Source: Cannabis sativa
Lineage: Eukaryota > Streptophyta > Magnoliopsida > Rosales > Cannabaceae
DNA length: 64,000 nucleotides
Assembly (NCBI RefSeq): GCF_029168945.1
Contig: NC_083605.1
Span: forward strand, 37,337,280-37,401,279
Direction: 5' to 3'
Below are positions 59,018 through 64,000 of the stretch, piece by piece. The notes under the pieces are model-generated. The model had not been told where the DNA came from. It saw nothing but the letters and a program-made list of their open reading frames with translations, and searched no databases. A program made the translations under genes and the position numbers. Each line of letters starts with the position of its first letter. Position 1 is the stretch's first letter.

Positions 59018-59260
59018 TTCCAGTGGAAGGTCATTCCTCTAGTATCAAAAATCCACTATTGAAAATTCATAGTTGTTTGGCTGAATGTGGAAAAATATTT
59101 TGAATTGGCAAGTTAATATCTTTGATACTGAAGGGGACAGTACAATTGAAGCGGGGTATCGTTTGGAAGTAGGAAAGATGTAAAAACTGTCTTAGACAAA
59201 TAACTATGAATTTTCAGTAGTGGATTTTGATACTTGAGGAATGATCTTCCACTAGTAATT
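59018..59260. mobile_element. Foldback MITE with ~58-bp inverted arms
   Basis: The arm 59021-59078 (CAGTGGAAGGTCATTCCTCT...) is an inverted copy of 59196-59255 (...GAGGAATGATCTTCCACTAG) with only a few mismatches, separated by ~118 bp. It is non-coding. It lies between the minus-strand L1 (to the left) and the plus-strand L1 (to the right). No target duplication is clear. Confidence 0.75.
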
Positions 59261-59262
59261 GG

Positions 59263-60132
59263 AAAGATGCAAAACTTGACAAGGTAATTTGTTGGGAAAG
59301 GATGAGAGGGTTCCCTTTAAAATCGTTCACTCTTGCTAATGTGTAAAGATTGGGAGCTAAGGTGGGTGAGGTAGCTAAGGTGCGATGGAGTAATCCTTAA
59401 TAAAACTAATGGCTATGTGCGGGTACGCATTGGCTTCCGATTGCACAAAGTATATTTATGGGACGACTTATTTCGTCGCAGGGCGTAAAAAGTCGATTCA
59501 AATAAAATTTGAACGCCCTCGCTTGGCCTCTATTTTCACCGTGGAGTTTCGAGGTCATGAACAAAGCATTTGTCAAGGGGAGGAGGTCACCGAAGTTGAT
59601 GAACATGGTCAATGAGCTCCTAGATATGGGAAATGGTTAAATGAAGATGATCCTACTCCAAATGGCTTCATGACTCATTATATTATCTCAGGCACGTCAA
59701 CGACAAGGCAAGGTAAATGGGAATGAGGTGCAACCAAAAGAACTAGATTAGAATATAATTTTTCATCTTCAAGAGGTGGTTCATGCATATGATTTAGTAA
59801 GAGGCCCAATGGCTTATGGAATGGTGGGTGATGGAGCTTCAGAGGCAGCGGTGAGGAATGAGACTATGACAGAGGAAGTTACAAAGGTGGTCAAGAAGTT
59901 AGAGTTAATGGAGCGATTAATAATGGAGGAAAGATAGTTGGGTAGATTGTGGCAAAGGAAGTTATGTTACTAGTGATAGTGGGTCTCAATCAATGGGCCA
60001 TCCTAACGGTCATAGTTCTTTTATCCACGGACCTACTATTTTTGGGGCCTCAAACTAATGTGAATGAAAAGAATAATAGTGATATTTTAGATCATATTAA
60101 TAATGATATGGGTTAGTCCATTCAAAAGAATC
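59263..60132 (+). pseudogene. L1 LINE ORF1 remnant
   Basis: Plus-strand, heavily decayed. WERMRGFPLKSFTLANV (from ~59292) and GAKVGEVAKVRW resemble the DUF4283 RNA-binding domain of plant L1 ORF1. IKFERPRLASIF followed by FRGHEQSIC (~59490-59575) resembles its zinc knuckle with some Cys lost, and RYGKWLNEDD follows. Stops and frameshifts are frequent. Confidence 0.6.
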
Positions 60133-60841
60133 TTAGGGCCAGTTTGGCATAGCCGTGTTGTGGGAAAAAGCAGTTGTAGCTGTGTTGTGAGAAAAAGCAG
60201 TTGTAGCAAAACTATAGAAAAAAACTGAGCTGAGTGTTTGGTAAATTATAAATTTCAAAGTACTGTGAGTTGTTAAGATCTATTATAATGATAATAATAA
60301 TGTTATAATCTAGTTTATTATAATCACAAATATGTAAAAACTTACTTTATATAATATTTTTTTCTATATATTTTTAATTTTTTTTTCAAATATAAATTTA
60401 TATGCATTTAATAAAAATAATTTATAGTATTTTTTATTATGTTTTATCAAATGTAAAAAAATATTAAAACTCAAATATATAAGAAAAATTCTATGGTGAT
60501 GTTGTTTGTTAATATTAAAATAAAATATAAATTATTTTTTAAAAAAATAAGAGATTTAATAATTATTTTTTTTTTAATTTTTTTTTTAATTTTTTAATAT
60601 ATAATATATAATAAATAAGTAAATATGATTTTAGTACAAAAAAAAGTTTATTATAGCCTTTTAATCAAAACAACTCATTCTAAAAGTTGGGTTGGAGCAA
60701 ACTTTTAGCTTTTAGTCGCAAACTTTCTCCAAAAATTCTTCAAAAAGTTATTTTTTGACTGCTTACCAAACAAAATTTTATTACAATTTTTTCAAAAAGC
60801 AGCTTTTAACTTTTTCAAAAATTGTGCCAAACGGGCCCTTA
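60133..60841. mobile_element. MITE with TTAGGGCC(A/C)GTTTGGCA ends
   Basis: Left end TTAGGGCCAGTTTGGCA; right end TGCCAAACGGGCCCTTA. The inner flanks are rich in GCAGTTGTAGC/AAAAAGCAG-type words. The 0.7-kb AT-rich interior is non-coding. The GGGCC(C/A)GTTTGGC ends are typical of hAT- or PIF-like plant MITEs. No clean target duplication. Confidence 0.7.
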
Positions 60842-62159
60842 TTTTCTCTTTTGCTTCAGTAGGTGTTATACGAGAAATTGGAAAAAAGTGACTTTGAACA
60901 AAAAGAAAAATGCAAGGGAGTTGATATAGGGGTTGAATAAAGAGAAAGAGAAAAGGAAGAAAATTAAAGATATGGGTAGTATTGACAAAGTGGAAATCAA
61001 TAGGTTTTTAAAGTTAACTTTCTAGGGAATTTAGAGGATTAATGGGCGCTTGCCGAGGTGGATTGGGTGCAAAAGAGGGTTATTGTGTGGGTCAACATAA
61101 AATCATTTTGATTAAGCACAAGGCCAAGCGTCAAGCTAAACAACAATTTTTTTCTCCACCTTTGTGTAGGGAAGGGATCGGGATGCAGTAGAAATGATGT
61201 TATCTCAGATGGAATAGTCTTTGGGTGTGATGGTCATGATTGTGAGGTTGGTATTTATGATATTTTGGATTTATCTTCTTCTAATTCTTGTAATGAAGCA
61301 AGGAGCCTTGATAAGAAAGGTCGTCAAGATAATGAAACTCTTGTGCTAGAATGTCCAAGGAATTGTAAAACCTTGGATGTTGAAAGCTTTACAATCTCAC
61401 ATTTAGGAATTTAACTCAAGCATTAAATTTCTAATTGAGAGTAAGTTAACAAGGTTCCAAGCTGAGAGATTGTGTTCGAGTTTGCAATTTAATAAGTTCT
61501 GGACAGTGGATAGAGTGGGGCTTAGTGGGGTTTATTACTAATGTGGGAGAGATGAGTACGAACCGTGTGTTGATTCGAGTTCTCTCGGGTCATATTACTA
61601 CAATGGTTGCTGGAGAGGGATTTGTACCTTGGCACCAAACTGGTTTTTACAGGAATCCAAAGGTGTCTTAACGCAAATTTTCTTGGAAATTATTACGAAA
61701 TTTACATGGGGAGATACATGGTCCTTAGTTGTGTTTGGGGGACTTTAATGAAATAACTTGACTATCTGAGAAAGTGGGTGGACAGGTTAGACTTTTAGGG
61801 GCTATGAAAATTTTTAGAAAAGTTATTGACAATTGTGCTTTAATTGATTTCTTCTCTTGCAAAATAGAACTTATGTGGTGTAATTGGCATGGTGTAATGG
61901 AGAGGTTGGATAGAGCTTTATGTAATGAATAGTGGCTTAGAGTATTTTTATGTGAAAATTTTGGATTGGATGGAATTTGACCATAAAGCTTTAGTGGTTG
62001 ATATACTAGTGTGTGATTCAAATGATAAATGTGATCAAGTTAAGAGGCATAGCCATTTTCACTTTGAAGATGCCTGGTGTGAATATGTGGATTGTCAAGA
62101 GATTGTGGTCAAGCATTGGGAGAGTACTGATGGATTAGGCTCGACTAGGAGGTTTAAGG
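60842..62159 (+). pseudogene. L1 LINE ORF1 tail and ORF2 endonuclease remnant
   Basis: Continues the plus-strand L1 after the MITE. From ~61735 the endonuclease domain can be followed: GDFNEI, GAMKIFRKVIDNCALIDF, then MERLDRALCNE (~61890) and, after a frame change, FDHKALVVDI (~61976; the conserved DH near the domain end) and HFHFEDAWCE. It is cut at 62160 by an LTR, so RT and the 3' end are absent. Confidence 0.7.
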
Positions 62160-63060
62160 TGTTAGGATTTTATGCTTTAAATAAAACCCATTTCAATATA
62201 ATTTTATTTACTATCAATAGAAGATTAGAAGTCATTTATGTTAACATGTAGTTTTCATGATTATGGTTTTAATATACAAGTTTTGTTAAATTCAGAACAT
62301 ATAGTTATTCACCATTACAGTGATGTCATCACAGTGGAAAATAATTGTGATTATATGCTTCATAGTCTTTAGTCCCATGATTTATCAATGTACTAAATTT
62401 ACACTAACGTGATAATCACCGATAAAGTTTACTTACACTTGTATAAGTAGAATGTCCTTTCCAGGGTATTAGGAAAGTATACTAGTATCGGATGTATAGA
62501 GTACTACAATGTGTTGGATCGATATTGACAATGGAAAAGATATCATAAACTTACCGCTATATCTTACTAAGTCAATATCACTTAGTTGATCATAAATCAA
62601 AAGATCTTAATCCTGAGATGGTTAAGTTTTCAACTTAACTGTATTATTTGTGTTCTTTGACTTGTTCGTTAAAGCTGACCAATTAGATCGACCCAATACT
62701 TACTTCTTAGGAACATGGTAGTGCAATTGAGTGGCAGCGCTAATCATAGATACAAAATCTATAGCTTCTATAATTATATAGAAGTGAAATGATAATTTCT
62801 TTTGAGCTTGGCTTAACAGACATAAATGGAAGAGCTCTTATTTCAGTGATTATATTAGCTTACTAAAATATCATTTATAGAAAGCTAAGTCTTTAAGAAT
62901 AAAATACATTGAGGGGTAGAACGATAAATTTGTCCCTACTCGATGTAAATCATCTATAGAAGATATTTGATTATTTGAATTGAAACAATGGATAATCTAT
63001 AGCATATCTATATTTGGAATATAACGAGTGTTCTATGTTATTGAGCTCAAAAAGTGATCA
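62160..63060 (+). repeat. Truncated LTR of the solo-LTR family
   Basis: Begins TGTTAGGATTTTATGC and follows the left half of 29111-30976. Shared blocks include AACATGGTAGTGCAATTGAG, GCAGCGCTAA and ATCTATAGCTTCTAT. It is more diverged than the other two copies. Homology fades around 63060, so the 3' half is missing or unrecognisable. No target duplication. Confidence 0.75.
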
Positions 63061-64000
63061 ACCGACAGCGAGATCTTATAGATCTGATGCTTGTCACGTG
63101 TTTGCACAAATAAGAATGAAAAACAATAAAAAATAGATTTGTTATAGAGGTTTTGCCCCCTTGTAATAACGAGTAATGACCTACTCTCCTTTTAGTTGTA
63201 TTAATACCAAGGGTAATACTATCTCGATCACTATAAGTGGGATAAACTATAACACTCTTAGGAATACAAGGCATGAATCAATGATGGTAGAACTCAAGTG
63301 TTGAGATGATGTTAGTTTAGGCATGTGAGAGAGGAAGTGAGGAAGAGAGAAGTTGTCAGACTTAGGCTTAGAGCTTAGAGGCAAGTTTTAGGCTTAGATT
63401 CAACTTAGGTTTCTAGACTAGGGTTAAGGCCTTTACATAGGAGGCATAAACCCTAGATTACAGTTCAAAACCCTAGGTATTTGGATAGTTTGTTAGATAA
63501 TTACAAAAGACTAATTTGCCCTTGAATCTAGATACTATTCATCCATTCCCCGCCGGGCTTTTAAGGCCTAATTTGTAGCCCATGAGTTGTTGTCCACGTG
63601 TTAAAGTGCACAAAACCATACGAGCACCTCTTGGCCGCCCAAGCTCCCGTGAGGGAGCCGGTCCGTCACTGATGCTCGTTTGGGTGCTCGTGTCTCCATT
63701 TGCTTAGGTGTTAACTTGGCCTTCTTATTGCTAAGTTGTACTGCCACATGGTACTAATTTCTTCCATGTAAGCATCCTATGTTAGGGAGAAAAAAATTGG
63801 GATATTATTTGCCCGCAAGTCCCTGTGTGGACGTCTGTACAGATAAGGACTTTACCATCTATGTTGGTGCGGACGGGACTATTGTAGCCTTTACTGAATA
63901 AAAGTTGATGCGTTTTTTAGCCTTTTGAAACATTTTGTCTTGACTGTCTGATCTCATTGCTATAGAGAAATAGCTGCTTTAGTTACCTTTATGATGTGTA
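63061..64000. other. Unassigned sequence at the right edge
   Basis: About 0.9 kb, moderately GC-rich in places (CCGTGAGGGAGCCGGTCCG near 63652). No coding frame or RNA gene recognised. The text (CCACGTG, short direct words, ACCCTAG) is compatible with an LTR or untranslated part of another retroelement, but I cannot support a call. Confidence 0.3.

Noticed and set aside
63047..63274. 75-aa minus-strand frame at the right edge
   Set aside because: Short, no domain, in unassigned repeat-like DNA.

Overview
The window is nuclear DNA from a flowering plant, most likely a eudicot. Three spliced plant genes can be rebuilt exon by exon, each with GT/AG introns, and they sit in a landscape dominated by plant retrotransposon clades (Athila-, Tat- and Tekay-like Ty3/gypsy, SIRE-like Ty1/copia, L1 LINEs, tRNA-derived SINEs, hAT/CACTA/MITE DNA elements). 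I cannot name the species.

Host genes. (1) 6756-9518 (+): a five-exon AT-hook/PPC-domain DNA-binding protein of the AHL family, 331 aa. (2) 38530-41002 (-): a nine-exon gene for CLPR2, the non-catalytic ClpR2 subunit of the plastid Clp protease, 284 aa. (3) 42766-44039 (-): a two-coding-exon gene for the small TFIIH subunit GTF2H5/TFB5, 70 aa, with a probable extra 5' UTR exon near 45.6 kb. I see no functional link between the three; they are ordinary housekeeping or regulatory genes.

Transposable-element layout. 1-2364: the 5' end (LTR plus gag) of a minus-strand Ty3/gypsy element, itself inserted in a Tekay-like LTR whose remnant with primer site is 2365-2961. 2965-6700: AT-rich DNA upstream of AHL. 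9995-12205: short tandem duplications and a SINE with a 16-bp target duplication. 12211-33375: a 21-kb nested block. A SIRE-like copia element (TSD TTGTG) carries in its gag a solo LTR of a second family (TSD CCTTC), and that LTR carries an 11.2-kb Athila-like gypsy element (TSD CCATA). A second copy of the solo-LTR family lies at 29111-30976. 33380-38340: AT-rich DNA with CACTA-like and other MITEs, a complete non-autonomous hAT element (8-bp TSD TCTCAGGC) and a probable SINE. 41360-41903: a hexamer-based minisatellite next to a SINE-like head. 46074-62159: decayed L1 elements on both strands. The minus-strand L1 is split by a 9.7-kb Tekay-like chromovirus (47781-57477, TSD GTTTA) and by a CACTA-like MITE. 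62160-64000: a truncated LTR of the solo-LTR family, then unassigned DNA.

The most unusual signal is in the Athila-like element. Perfect or near-perfect CCGCGG-centred palindromes occur in pairs exactly 21 bp apart, and the pairs recur every 71 bp. They are found both in the LTR upstream of its TATA box and in the gap between pol and an intact 393-aa accessory ORF. Other points for a second look are nearly identical Athila LTRs flanking a polyprotein broken by single-base frameshifts, patchy divergence between the two Tekay LTRs, and tandem hairpins in the copia LTR.
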